DNA of 64,000 nucleotides, taken from positions 1-64,000 of the forward strand of contig NZ_SOZA01000027.1 of assembly GCF_004519305.1 (NCBI RefSeq). The letters run 5' to 3'. A program made the translations under genes and the position numbers. The notes under the pieces are model-generated. The model searched no databases. It saw nothing but the letters and a program-made list of their open reading frames with translations, and had not been told where the DNA came from. The DNA is from Pseudomonas sp. RIT623. GTDB lineage: Bacteria > Pseudomonadota > Gammaproteobacteria > Pseudomonadales > Pseudomonadaceae. Each line of letters opens with the position of its first letter. Within the stretch, counting starts at the first letter, position 1. Below, one piece after another: positions 7,836 to 19,300 of this stretch.

Positions 7836-8981
7836 ATGTTTAAGCGTACTGTGATCGCCGCCTCCCTGGTGGCTGCTACCCTGGCTTCGGCCCAATCCAT
7901 GGCCGCCGTGGTCGGCGGCGGTGCCACCCTGCCTGAGCCGCTGTACAACGGCAACGCCACCTGGGAAGGTATCCTGCCAAGCGGCTTCAGCTACACCGGC
8001 GTGGGCAGCGGCGGTGGCAAGACCGCTTTCCTGACCAACGCGCCTGCGTCGATCAACCAGCCTGCCGGCACCAACGTCGACTTCGCCGGCTCCGACTCGG
8101 TGCTCAGCGCCAGCGAACTGTCGACCTATAACAGCACCCGCGCCGCTGCCTGGGGCAAGCTGGTCCAGGTACCGGCGGTCGGTACCAGCGTGACCATTCC
8201 TTACCACCGCAACGGTGTCAGCAACCTGCAGGTCAACGCCGCGCAACTGTGCGGCGTGTTCTCCGGCAGCATCGCTACCTGGGGTGCCCTGCTGGGCAAC
8301 GGCGACACCACCCCGATCAAGGTGATCTACCGTGCCGGTAGCAGCGGCACCACCGAACTGCTGGCGCGCTTCCTCAACGATTCTTGCCCGACTGCCTTCT
8401 CGGTCAGCAGCACCTTCACCAGCGCCAACGTCGGCACCGAGCCGAGCACCTGGCAAGCCGTCGCTGGCAGCGCCGATGTGGTCAACGCGGTGAACGCTAC
8501 CGACGGCGCCATCGGCTACGTCAGCCCTGACTTCGTCGACACCGCCAACAACGCCCAGGTCGCCCGTGTCAGCAAGCTGGCCAGTGGCACCGCGGTGCTG
8601 CCGACCGTCGACCAGGCGCAGATCGCCCTGGGCAGCGCCACCGCTCCGAGCACCGACCGTGCCAACCCAGCCAGCTGGGCTGTCACCTTCGGTCGTGGTG
8701 CCAGCGACAAACCGGTCCCGACCACCGGCTACCCGATCGTCGGCTACACCAACCTGCTGGTTGGCCAATGCTACAAGGACGCCGCCGATGCCACCGCGGT
8801 TCGCGGCTTCCTCGACGACCTGTACAGCGGCAACCACGACCTGGCCATCGGCATCCATTCGTTCGTGCCGGTGCCACCGGCGTTTGCCGCAGAAGTCAAG
8901 AAAGCCTTCATCAGCAACGCTGGCAACGAAGGCCTCGATATCGGCAACAGCAACGTCTGCAACGGTATCGGTCGCTCGTAA
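7836..8981 (+). CDS. DING/PstS-like secreted phosphate-binding protein (LapA-like)
   Basis: The 381-residue product has a signal peptide ending at SMA and a mature start AVVGGGATLPEPLYNG, close to the DINGGGATLP start of DING proteins. Internal blocks fit the DING/PstS fold: DFAGSDSVLS, LCGVFSGSIATWG, VIYRAGSSGTTELLARFLN (phosphate-loop type SGTT), IGYVSPDF and the C-terminal NVCNGIGRS. DING proteins bind phosphate in the periplasm or outside the cell; in P. aeruginosa the LapA member is exported by the Hxc type II system and has phosphatase activity. A second paralogue follows 106 bases later and then a giant TpsA, the order seen at PA0688-PA0690. The ATG at 7836 has ATAGGAGATT upstream. Confidence 0.88.
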   Translation: MFKRTVIAASLVAATLASAQSMAAVVGGGATLPEPLYNGNATWEGILPSGFSYTGVGSGGGKTAFLTNAPASINQPAGTNVDFAGSDSVLSASELSTYNSTRAAAWGKLVQVPAVGTSVTIPYHRNGVSNLQVNAAQLCGVFSGSIATWGALLGNGDTTPIKVIYRAGSSGTTELLARFLNDSCPTAFSVSSTFTSANVGTEPSTWQAVAGSADVVNAVNATDGAIGYVSPDFVDTANNAQVARVSKLASGTAVLPTVDQAQIALGSATAPSTDRANPASWAVTFGRGASDKPVPTTGYPIVGYTNLLVGQCYKDAADATAVRGFLDDLYSGNHDLAIGIHSFVPVPPAFAAEVKKAFISNAGNEGLDIGNSNVCNGIGRS

Positions 8982-9087
8982 TACGGCTGTTCCCCAGTGG
9001 CCCGCATCTATTGGATGAGGGCATGACCCTGGCGGTGCCCGTGGGCGCCGCCGGGGTTTTCTTCGTGTGCATGAAGGAGCCCAACAC

Positions 9088-10257
9088 GTGTTCAAGAAAA
9101 GATCCCTGCAACTGGCCGCCCTGGCCTGTGCCGCGCTGCTGGCCGGCACGGCCTGCGCCGAGGTCAACGGTGGCGGTTCCACGGCGGTGAAGCGGCTTTA
9201 CACCGGCAACCCGCTGTACCCCACGCTGCCACGGCTGTTGCCCGATGGTTTCACCTACAGCGCCGTCAACAGCCTGGCCGGCAAGCAGGCGTTCCTGGCC
9301 AACGATCCGACGCTGATCTGGCAGGCGGCGGGTGGCACCGTCGATTTCGCCGCAGGCGAGGCAGTGCTCACGGCCAGCGAACTGGCCAGCTATCGCAGCA
9401 CTCGGCAAAGCGCCTACGGGCCGATGATCCAGGTGCCGGTGGCCGGCATGGCGGTGGCGATTCCCTATCAGAAGAGCGGGCTCGATACGCTCCAGCTCAG
9501 CGCTCAGCAGTTGTGCGGGGTGTTCTCCGGGGCGTTGGCCACCTGGGGCCAGGTGCTGGGCACTGTCGACAGCACGCCGGTACGGGTGGTGTACCGCGCG
9601 GGCGACAGCGGTACCACCGAGGTGCTGTCGCGGTTCCTCAACGACAGCTGCCCGTCGGCATTCAGGGTAGCGTCCCGCTTCACCACCGCCAGCCTCGCCA
9701 CCCCGCCTGGCCATTGGCTGGCGGTTGCCACCAGCGCCGACGTGACGGCTCAGGTCAGCCTTAACGACGGAGCCATTGGCTACGTGGCCGCCAACTACAC
9801 CGAAGCGGGCAAGAACAGCAAGGTCGCCCGGGTCAGCAAGCTGCCCATGGCCGCCGGGACGGCGGCGCTACCCACCGTGCTGGCGGCCCAGGCCGGGCTG
9901 GGTACCCCGCAGGCGCCGGCCAGCGCCGCCGAGCGCGGCAACCCGCTGCGTTGGGTACCGACCTATGGCAGTGCCGCCGGCGACCTGCCGGTTGCCAGCA
10001 CGGGTTACCCCATCGTCGGTTTCAGCAACCTGCTGCTCGGCCAGTGCTATCAGAACCCCGCGGATACCCGGGCGATTCGCGATTTCCTCGGCGAACTGTA
10101 CGCCGGCCAGCGGCGGATCGCGGTGATGGGCCATGTCTTCGTGACCTTGCCACAGCCATTCGCCGATGAGCTGCGCCGCACCTTCCTGTTCGATGCCTAT
10201 GGCGAAGGCACCGATATCGGCAACCCGTCGGTGTGCAACGGCATCGGCCGGCCTTGA
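9088..10257 (+). CDS. Second DING/PstS-like secreted protein (LapB-like)
   Basis: The 389-residue product is a diverged paralogue of the preceding gene. It shares LCGVFSGALATWG, VVYRAGDSGTTEVLSRFLNDSCPSAF, GAIGYVAANYTEAG, STGYPIVGFSNLLLGQCY and SVCNGIGRP. The mature start is EVNGGGSTAVKRLY, so the GGGATLP block of true DING proteins is altered. The GTG at 9088 was chosen because AAGGAG lies 8-13 bases upstream and the signal peptide (FKKRSLQLAALACAALLAGTACA) starts there; a GTG 21 bases earlier lacks a ribosome site. The pair look like a tandem duplication. Ligand specificity may differ between the two copies. Confidence 0.85.
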   Translation: MFKKRSLQLAALACAALLAGTACAEVNGGGSTAVKRLYTGNPLYPTLPRLLPDGFTYSAVNSLAGKQAFLANDPTLIWQAAGGTVDFAAGEAVLTASELASYRSTRQSAYGPMIQVPVAGMAVAIPYQKSGLDTLQLSAQQLCGVFSGALATWGQVLGTVDSTPVRVVYRAGDSGTTEVLSRFLNDSCPSAFRVASRFTTASLATPPGHWLAVATSADVTAQVSLNDGAIGYVAANYTEAGKNSKVARVSKLPMAAGTAALPTVLAAQAGLGTPQAPASAAERGNPLRWVPTYGSAAGDLPVASTGYPIVGFSNLLLGQCYQNPADTRAIRDFLGELYAGQRRIAVMGHVFVTLPQPFADELRRTFLFDAYGEGTDIGNPSVCNGIGRP

Positions 10258-10399
10258 GCCGCCCGCGTGCGTCGCCATACCCCAGCCAGATGAACTTTGC
10301 ATGACAAAGCTTCGGTCGCCCAGCGGCCGGAGTGCCTTATGGCAAAGCGGCATCAGCGCCGCCTGACGATTTTCGAGAACCAGCACAAGGAACCCTGCG

Positions 10400-13300
10400 A
10401 TGTCGCGCGGCATGCCCCAGCCAGCCCTCCCAGCCACCGCCGCACTGCGTCGTGGCAAGCCTGCCAGCGGCGAGCCGTTGCTGCTCAAGCCCTTGGCCCA
10501 GGCCATTGCCTTGTTGCTGTTGGCCGGCAGCGCCCAGGCCGGGCAACCGTTCAGTTCGGCCTGGTTCGCCGCCAAGGGCGCTGCCAGCGCCCCGGCCGGC
10601 AGCGGCGCCGTGGGCGGGGCTGGGCAGGCGCTGCCAGGTTCGCCGCCGCCGCTGGCCCAGCAGCAACGGCTGAACCAGCAGTTCCAGCGCACGGTGAGCA
10701 ACTTCAACAGCACCGTGGCAGCCATCGCCGCCCAGCAGGCGGCCCAGGCCAATGGCCGGACCTTGGCCCAGGTGCAGCCGCAAGTGATCCCCAATGGCCT
10801 GGGCGAGGGCGGCCTGAAGGTCGACGAGAACCCGCTCACCCAGGGCTGGCGCAATGCCAAGGCGCCACAGCAGAGCCAGGCCGGTGGCAAGACCCAGGTG
10901 CGTATCGAGCAGACGGCCGACAAGGCCATTCTCAACTGGGAGACTTTCAACGTCGGTCGCGACACCACCGTGCGTTTCCAACAGCAGGCCGACTGGGCCG
11001 TGCTCAACCGGGTCAACGACCCGGCTGCCCGCCCGAGCCAGATCCACGGGCAGATCGAGGCGCCAGGCACGGTGATGCTGATCAACCGAAACGGCGTGGT
11101 GTTCAACGGCACCAGCCAGGTCAATGTGCGCAACCTGGTGGCCGCGGCCGCGCAGATCAGCGACGAGCAGTTCAGCCAGCGCGGCCTGTATGTCGACAAC
11201 AGCGCCAGCCAGGCCACCTTCACCCAGGCCGCCGGCAAGGTCCTGGTCGAACGCGGCGCGCAGATCCGCACCCAGGAACCGGCCAGTTCCACCAGCGGCG
11301 GCGGTTACGTGCTGCTGCTTGGCAGCGAGGTGGGCAACGATGGGCAGATCATCACCAGCAAGGGCCAGGCAACCCTGGCGGCGGCGGACGATTTCTACAT
11401 CCGCCGCGGCCAGGGCACCGAGGCCAACCGCTACTCGACCACCCGCGGCAACGAAGTGGCCGGCAGCCTCCAGGCCGGCAGCAGTGCCGGCACGGTGGTC
11501 AACAATGGCCTGATCCAGGCCGCCGGTGGCGACATTACCTTGACCGGGCACCAGGTGCGTCAGCAGGGCGTGGCGTTGGCCAGTACCTCGGTGGACCGCC
11601 GCGGCAGCATCCACCTGCTCAACGCTGCCAGCGACACCACCGGCAGTGTCAGCCTCGGGCAGGGCAGCGTCACCGCCGTGCTGCTGGACGACAGCGCGGC
11701 GCTCGACAGCCAGCGCGAAGCTTCGCGGGCAGTGGTCAACGGTAGCAACGGCAACCTGGCCAGCGGGCGCTTCGACAACCTCAGCACGGTCATCGACCGC
11801 CCCGAGCAGTCGCGGGTCGAGATAGTCAGCGGCGCCACGGTGCACTTCCAGGACGGCTCGCTGACCCTGGCCAGCGGTGGCCAGGTGGCGGTGAGCGCGG
11901 GCCGGCGCAGCCTGGTCGACGACGGTGCGCGCCTGGATGTGGCCGGCGCCCTCGGAGTCAAGGTGGCGATGGAAAGCAACGTCATCAAGGTCAACGTGCA
12001 GGGCAACGAGCAGCGCGATGCGGCGGGCAACCGTGACCAGGGTGGGCTGGGCAATCGCGATGTGTGGGTCGATGTGCGCGAACTGGTGCACGTGGCGGCG
12101 GGGGTCAATGGCTATGCCAAGGACCGCTGGTACACCGCTGGCGGCCTGCTGGAGGTCGGCGGTTACCTGGGCACCCGCAGCCACGGCGTGGGCGAGTGGA
12201 TGGCCCAGGGCGGCACGCTGACTTTCACCGGCCAGGACCTGGTGACCCGTGCTGGCGCGCAGATCAACCTGTCTGGTGGCACTTTGGCGGTACAGGACGG
12301 CTATGTCCGGCAAAGCTGGTTGCGCGGTGCCGACGGGCGCCTGTACGAACTGTCCAAGGCGCCGGGCGACTTGCTCTACAGCGGCGTCTACCAAGGCTTC
12401 GAGGACAACTCCACGCGCTGGAACCAGACCCGCCTGTTCTACAACCCGCTGATTGCGCCGCAGCAGCGTTTCGAGCAGGGCTATACCGTCGGCCGCGACG
12501 CCGGCAGCCTGGTGGTGGCCACCCAGAGCGCCGTGCTCGATGGCCAACTGATCGGTGCAACCTGGCAGGACCCGCGCCAGCTGCAGGCGCCGGTGACCGG
12601 CCTGGATGGCTACAAGCAGGTGCATAGCGCCGTTGCCCGAGGCGCCCAGCTGGTCATTGGCCAGCAGATTCCAGGCTATCTCGCCGCCAGCAAGGACCTG
12701 GTCTTCAGCCTGTCGCCGGTGTTGCGCCAGGTCACCCTCGGCGCCGGCGGTCGTGGCGCCAGTGCCCAGGTGCAGTTGCAGGCGCCGTTGGACGAGCAAC
12801 GCCGTGGCCAGTTGCTGCTCGACAGCAGCCTGCTCAACGGCTTTGCCCTGGGCGGCCTGAGCGTGGCCGCCAGCGAGTCGGTGCAGGTGGACGAGGCGCT
12901 GCGCCTGGCCGATGGCGGTCAGTTGACCCTATATGCCCCGCAGGTGCGGGTTGCTGCCAACCTTACCGCCAAGGGCGGCCAGATGACCTTGGGCGATGTG
13001 CTGTATCAGCGCGACGGCGCCGATCTGCGGGACCGCGTGTTGGCCACCCCGGCCGGGATGGGCGCGCAGGTCGTGGTCGGCGATGGCGTGCGCCTGGATG
13101 CCAGCGGTGTGCGCAGCGAGCGCAACGATGCGCCGGCCATGGCCTGGCGCCATGGCGGCAACCTGTCGCTGCGCAGTTCTGGCGACGTGCTGTTGGGACA
13201 GGGCAGTGTGCTGGATGTGGCCGCCGGGGTCGTGCGCGGCGAGCGCAACCAGTTGAACGGCGGCCATGGCGGCAACCTGACGCTGCACGCCAGCGCCTAC

Positions 13301-16300
13301 AACCCCGGCGAGGGCGGGCGCCTGCAATTGGCCGGGGAGCTGCGTGGCCATGGCAGCCAAGGCGCCGGCACCCTCGACCTACAGGCGGACACGGTGCGCA
13401 TCGGCGGGTTAGCCGACGGCAGCGGCCTGCACCTGGGTGAGGATTTCTTCAGCCGCGGCTTTGCCCGCTACAGCGTGCGCGCCGCGCGCCAGCTGACCGT
13501 GGCAGAGGGCGCCCAGGTGCAGGTCACGCGGCCGGTGGAATTGCTCGATGGCAGTCAGCCAGTCAGCGACCAGGCCACGACATGGCTGCCACCGCTGCAG
13601 CAGGACAACGCAGCCAAGGGCGTGCTGAGCCTGCGCGGCGGTGCCAGCCTGAGCCTGGCCGCGGGCGATACCCGGCAGACCGTGGCCCAGCGCGAGGCCG
13701 CCGTGCTCGACGTACAGCGTGGCGCGCGCATCAGTGTCGACCCGTTGCAGGCGATCGAGCTGAGCAGCACTGCGCAACTGAACCTCGAGGGTGCCTTGCA
13801 GGCCGTTGGCGGCAAGGTCAGCCTGCGCCAGGCGCTACCGGAAAGCGCCGCGTCCGGGGTGCGCGAGCGCCTGCATGAGCGTGCCATTCGCCTGGGCGAG
13901 GCGGCATCGATCGATGTGTCCGGCCAGGCCTTCACCGCCCTCGACAGCCAGGGCCGGCGATATGGCCAGGTGATCGCTGGCGGCAGCATTGTCATTGGCG
14001 GCCAGATCGACCACGCCAAGGGCATCAGTGACGGCGCCTATCTGTTCGTCGACATCGCCCGTGGCGCCCGCTTGCATGCCGATGGCGCCAGCGCGGTGCT
14101 GGATATCCGTGAGCAGGGGCCGCTGACGGTGGCCAGCGCCGGTGGCAGCATCAGCCTGGCCTCCAGCTATGGTCTGCGTCTGGAGGGCAGCCTGAGCGCG
14201 CTGGCCGGCGGCGCCAACGCTGCCGGGGGCAGCCTCGGCGTCGCCCTCGACACCGGCTTGTATTACAAGGATGGGCTCGAAGATGGCCTGAACGTGCCCC
14301 GCGAACTGGTCCTGGGGCGCGGGGCCGGCGATGACGGCTTGCGCTACGGTCATGGCCGCCTGGACATGGACTTGGTCGAACGCGCCGGCTTCGCCAGCCT
14401 GGCCCTGCTCAGCGACGGCGTGCTGGCCTTCGACGGTGGGCTGGACCTGGCGATGGCCCAAAGTCTGCAACTGTACGCCGGCTCGCTGGTGCTGGCCGCC
14501 GACAGCGCCGACGATGCGCGCATCCATCTGCGCGCGCCCTACGTGCGCCTGGCCGGCAGCAACCACTTCGGTGGCGATTTTACCGTGCGTCCGACGGTCA
14601 AGGGTGGTTTGTCGCAACAGGCGTCCCATGCCCTGTTGCAGGTCGAGGCCAACCTGCTCGAAGTGCGTGACGAACTGAGCCTGGGTGCGCACGGCAGCCT
14701 CGCCCAGGGCAATGGCCAGCTATTGACTTTCGATCGCCGGGGTTTCGCCCTGGCTCGGTTGCGCAGCCAAGGCGACATTCGCTTCCTGGGCCGCGACTCG
14801 ACCTCAGGGCCGACCGTGCTGAGCAGCAACGCCGACCTGGAACTGCTGGCCGCCCAGCTGTACCCGGTGACCGGCGCCTACGCCCGGGTCCAGACCAGCG
14901 GCGATGCCAGCCTGCGCATCGGCCGGGTTGGCGAGGGCACGCCAGCGCTGCCGTTGTCGGTGTTCGGGCGCTTGCACCTGAGCGCCGGCACGGTGGAGCA
15001 GGGCGGGGTGGTGCGCGCGCCGCTCGGCCAGGTGTTGCTGGGGGATACCCTTGAAGCCGGCCAGGACTTGCGCCTGTTGCCCGGCAGCATCACCTCGGTC
15101 AGCGCGGCGGGCTTGCGCATGCCCTATGGCGGCACGGCCGACGGCTTGAGCTACCTCTACGACGGCAAACCGGTGGAGCTGCTCGGCGGCAGCGGCGACA
15201 ACGACCATGGCGTGGTGTTGGCCGGCAAACGCATCGAGGTCCAGGCCGGGGCGTTGATCGACCTGGCCGGCGGCGGCGAGCTGAGCGGTGCCGGCTTCGT
15301 TTCCGGGCGCGGGGGCTCCACCGATGCCCGCTACCACCCGTTACTGCAACTCGACGGCAACGGCCGCCTGCTGTTGCCGACGCTTTCGAGCAACCCGGTG
15401 TACGCCATCGTCCCGGGCCTTGTCGGTGACTATGCGCCCCTGGCGGGCGAGGCCGGGGTCGCCGACCCGGCCATTGGTCAGCGCATCACCCTCGACCAGG
15501 GCATCCCTGGCCTCGCGGCGGGCACCTATACCTTGCTGCCGGCCAGCTACGCCCTGTTGCCGGGCGCCTTTCGTCTCGAGCTCAACGGCCTGGCCATGGC
15601 CGGCCAGCGCAACGTCAGCCTGGCCATGCGCAACGGCTCCTGGACTACCTCGGGCAGCCTGTCGGTGGCCAATACCGCCATCGCGCAACCGTTGTCGGGG
15701 CAGGTCATCCTCACCGCCGCCGACACCTTGCGCCGTTACAGCCAGTACAACGAAATGTCCTACGCCGGCTTCGTCAAGGCCGATGCGCAGGCAAAGGGGG
15801 TGCCGCGGGCGGCGCTGGAGGCCGACGGCAAATGGCTGACCTTGCGCCTGAAGCCCAACAGCGACCCTGAGAGCACTTTGCGTTTCGCCGGCCAGGCGCG
15901 CTTCGATGCCGCCAGCGGCGGGCGCGGCGGCAGCGTGACGGTGTTGGGGCTCGATGCCATCGAGCTGCTTGCCGATGGTCAGGCGAGCACTTGGGACCAG
16001 CCAAATCGCGTGGCCCTGCGGGCCAGTGACTTGAGTGCGCTCAAGGCGCCACGGCTGAGCATCGGCGCGCGCCCGGAGGTGCGCTACGGCCAGGGTGGCA
16101 ACATGCTGCGCTTGATGGAGTCGTCCACCGACATCCTGCTGCGCAGTGGTGCCGAGCTGCGCGCCGGTGAAGTGTTCCTGGCGACCAACAAAGGGCAGGG
16201 GGCGATCGTCGTCGAACAAGGCGCGGGGATCATCACCCTGGGCCGGGGCAAGGTGCCGTACGATGCCACCGACGGCTACCTGCTCGACCCCAATGCCCAC

Positions 16301-19300
16301 GGCTTGCTGGCGCTGTCCAATGGCCGCCTCGACGTGCTGCCGTCGGTGGCCGACGATTTCTTCGCCCCAGGCAGCATCCTGATCGGCGGCTGCGTGTCGA
16401 GCCGCTGTGACGGCCTGACCCGCTTGTACGCCGAGGGTTCGCTGTTCGCCGCCACCGACCGCACCTTCAACCTCGATGACCAGGTGCTTTTTGGCACGCG
16501 CCACCTGGGCCTGGCGGTGGGGCGGATCAATGTCGGCTCGGCGGCAGCGCTGGCCGCTGCGGCCAACGCCGGGGTGCTGGGGCAGGGGCTGACGCTCAAC
16601 CAGCAGGTGCTCGACCGCTTGTTCCAGGGCAGCACCGAGCAGGGTGTGCCGGCACTCGAGAGCCTGACTTTGACGGCGGCGGACTCGCTGAACTTCTTCG
16701 GCAACAGCCAGCTCGACACCTACGACCCGTTGACCGGGCGCAACCGGGTGCAGCAACTGATCATCGGCGCGCCGGCGCTGTATGGCCTGGGCCAGGCCGA
16801 TGAGCGGGCGCTGATCCGCACCGGCAACCTGGTGTGGAACGGCGCCCGCACGCTGCCCGGCGCACCGATTGCCGGCGGCGCTGGCAGCGGCGAAGGCGTG
16901 CTCGAGCTGCAGGTGGCGGACTTGACCTTTGGCTACGGCCCGGCCAGCCAGCCGGACGGTACCGCCAGCATGAGCCGCCAGACCCTGGGTTTCCGCCAGG
17001 TCAATATCCGCGCCAGCCACCAGGTCAGCGCCAACCATGCCGGCGCGCTGCAGGTCTACCATCAGCGCGGCGCCTGGCAGGCCGAGGGCGGCTTCCAGTA
17101 CAGCGGCGGCGATCTGCTGGTGGACACGCCGTTGTGGACCGGCAGCGCCGGTTCGATCAACCGTATCAGCGCCGGCGGCCAGTTGCGCGTGACCGGCGGC
17201 GGCACGGCATTGGCCAGCGGGCGCGACGGGTTGGGCGCGGAGCTGGCGCTCAGTGGCCGCCACGTCAGCCTGGACGGTACCTTCAGCCTGCCCAGCGGCA
17301 AACTGAGCGTCCTCGCGCAGGACGACCTGCTGCTCGACGACCGTGCGCATATCGACCTGGCCGGCCGTACCCTGACCTTCAACGACGTGACCCAGTACAG
17401 TTGGGGCGGCGAGCTGCTGCTGAGCAGCCGCGAAGGTGATATCCGCCAGGCTGCCGGCAGCCTGGTCGACCTCAGTGCCCGCAACAACCGCGCTGGCCGC
17501 TTGAGTGCCACCGCCCAAGGCCCGCAGGGGGGCCAGGTGGCCTTGCTGGGGCAGATTCTCGGCGGTGCCAGCGGCGAGTACGATGCCGGCGGCGCCTGGA
17601 TGCCTTATGCCCAGGGCGCGGTGCAAGTGCGTGCTCGCCAGCTCGACGACTTTGCCGGGTTAAACCAGCGCCTGAACCGTGACCAGGTGTTCGGCGCGCG
17701 CAGCTTCCAGATCAGCCAGGGCGACCTGGTGATCGGCGACCAACTCAAGGCCCGGGAGATCACGGTCTCGCTGGACAACGGCCAGCTCACCGTGGCCGGT
17801 ACCGTGGACGCCAGTGGCACCCAGGTCGGTAGTATTCGTCTGGCGGCCAAGCATGGCCTGACCCTGGCTGCCGACGCGATGCTCGACGCCCATGGCAGCC
17901 TGCTGCGGGTCGACAGCCAGGGCGCTATCATCGATGCGCCGAACCGTGCCCTGATCGAACTCGACAGCGGCGACGGGCTGCTGACCCTGCGCCCCGGCGC
18001 GCGTCTTGACCTGCGCCACGGCACGGCGGCGGCCGCCGCGCAACAGGATGGCCAAGCCCGTGGTTCGCTGGTGCTGACGGCGCCACGGGTGGGTGGCGAC
18101 ATTGCCGGCGATATCGCCATCGACGCCCGTGGGCGGGTGGACATCCTCGGAGCCAAGACCATCGCCGTGGTCGGCAACCAGCGCTACAGCGACGCCCCGG
18201 ACGGCGGCACCGCGGCCAGCGGCCGGCCCTACCAGTACATCGACCAGGCCTACCTGGATGCCAAACACGGGCGCAGCGTGCTGTTCATCGATGCCGCGCT
18301 GGCCAACCGCGACTTGCTCGACAACCGCCTTGCCGGCCTGAACAACGCCAGCTACGCCCAGGCCCTGCACCTGCGTCCGGGCCTGGAAGTCGCCAGCCGC
18401 GATGCCAGCACCGACCTGGTGGTGCGCGGTGACCTCGACCTGTCTGGCCATCGCTATGCCAGCCTCAACCCCAGCACGCCCCAGACCTTGATCCGAGGCT
18501 CGGGCGAGGTCGGCCACCTGGTCCTGCGTGCCGGTGGCAACCTGGAGGTTCACGGCAGTATCAGCGACGGCTTCCTGCCGCCGGAGCTGGCCAGCGGCAG
18601 CGACCGCCTGGACGGCCGTGGCTGGATCCTGGTCCCTGGCAAGCAGCCGTTCCAGAGCGACCTGGTCATCCCGCGCAGTGGCGTCCAGCTGGCCGAGGGG
18701 ACCCGCTACCCAGGCGGCAGCACCTTGAATTTCGACCTGCCGTTCGCCGCTACCGCGCTGCCGGCCAACACCCGCTTGAACAACCCGCTGAGCCTGGCCA
18801 GGGCGCTGACCTTGCCGGCCGGTACCGTGCTCGACGCCGCCGTGCGCGACGCTGCCGGCAAGGTGCTGTTCGCGCCAGGCACCTTGCTCGAACAGGCGGT
18901 TACCCTGGCCGCCGATACGCAGTTGGACGCCGGCAGCCGCCTGCCGGTCGAGGCCGCCGTGCGCGGCGGCGTGTGGCGCAAGGGCACGGCGTTGCCCAGC
19001 GGCGGCCTTGTCCAGCGTGGCAGCTTGTCCCTGGCGGTTGGCGCGCTGCTGCCGGCCGACACCGACGTCAAGCTGCCCAGCGGGGTATTCTGGGTCGATC
19101 TGCGTCAGGAAATCGCCGGCCAGCAGGGGCGCAATTGGGCGCTGGGACAGATGCTGGCGCAGGGCTCGCAGTCCTGGTCGATACGCCTGGTGGCCGGTGC
19201 CGACCTGGGCGCCGCCGACAGCCGTACCACCCAGGTCGAGCCCGAGGCCGGCGCATTGCGCCTGGCCGACCAGCACTACATCGCCACGCGGGTGATCGAG

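Noticed and set aside
10337..12799. An 820-codon antisense frame over the start of the TpsA gene
   Set aside because: Composition is that of a shadow frame, and the sense TPS domain is clear.
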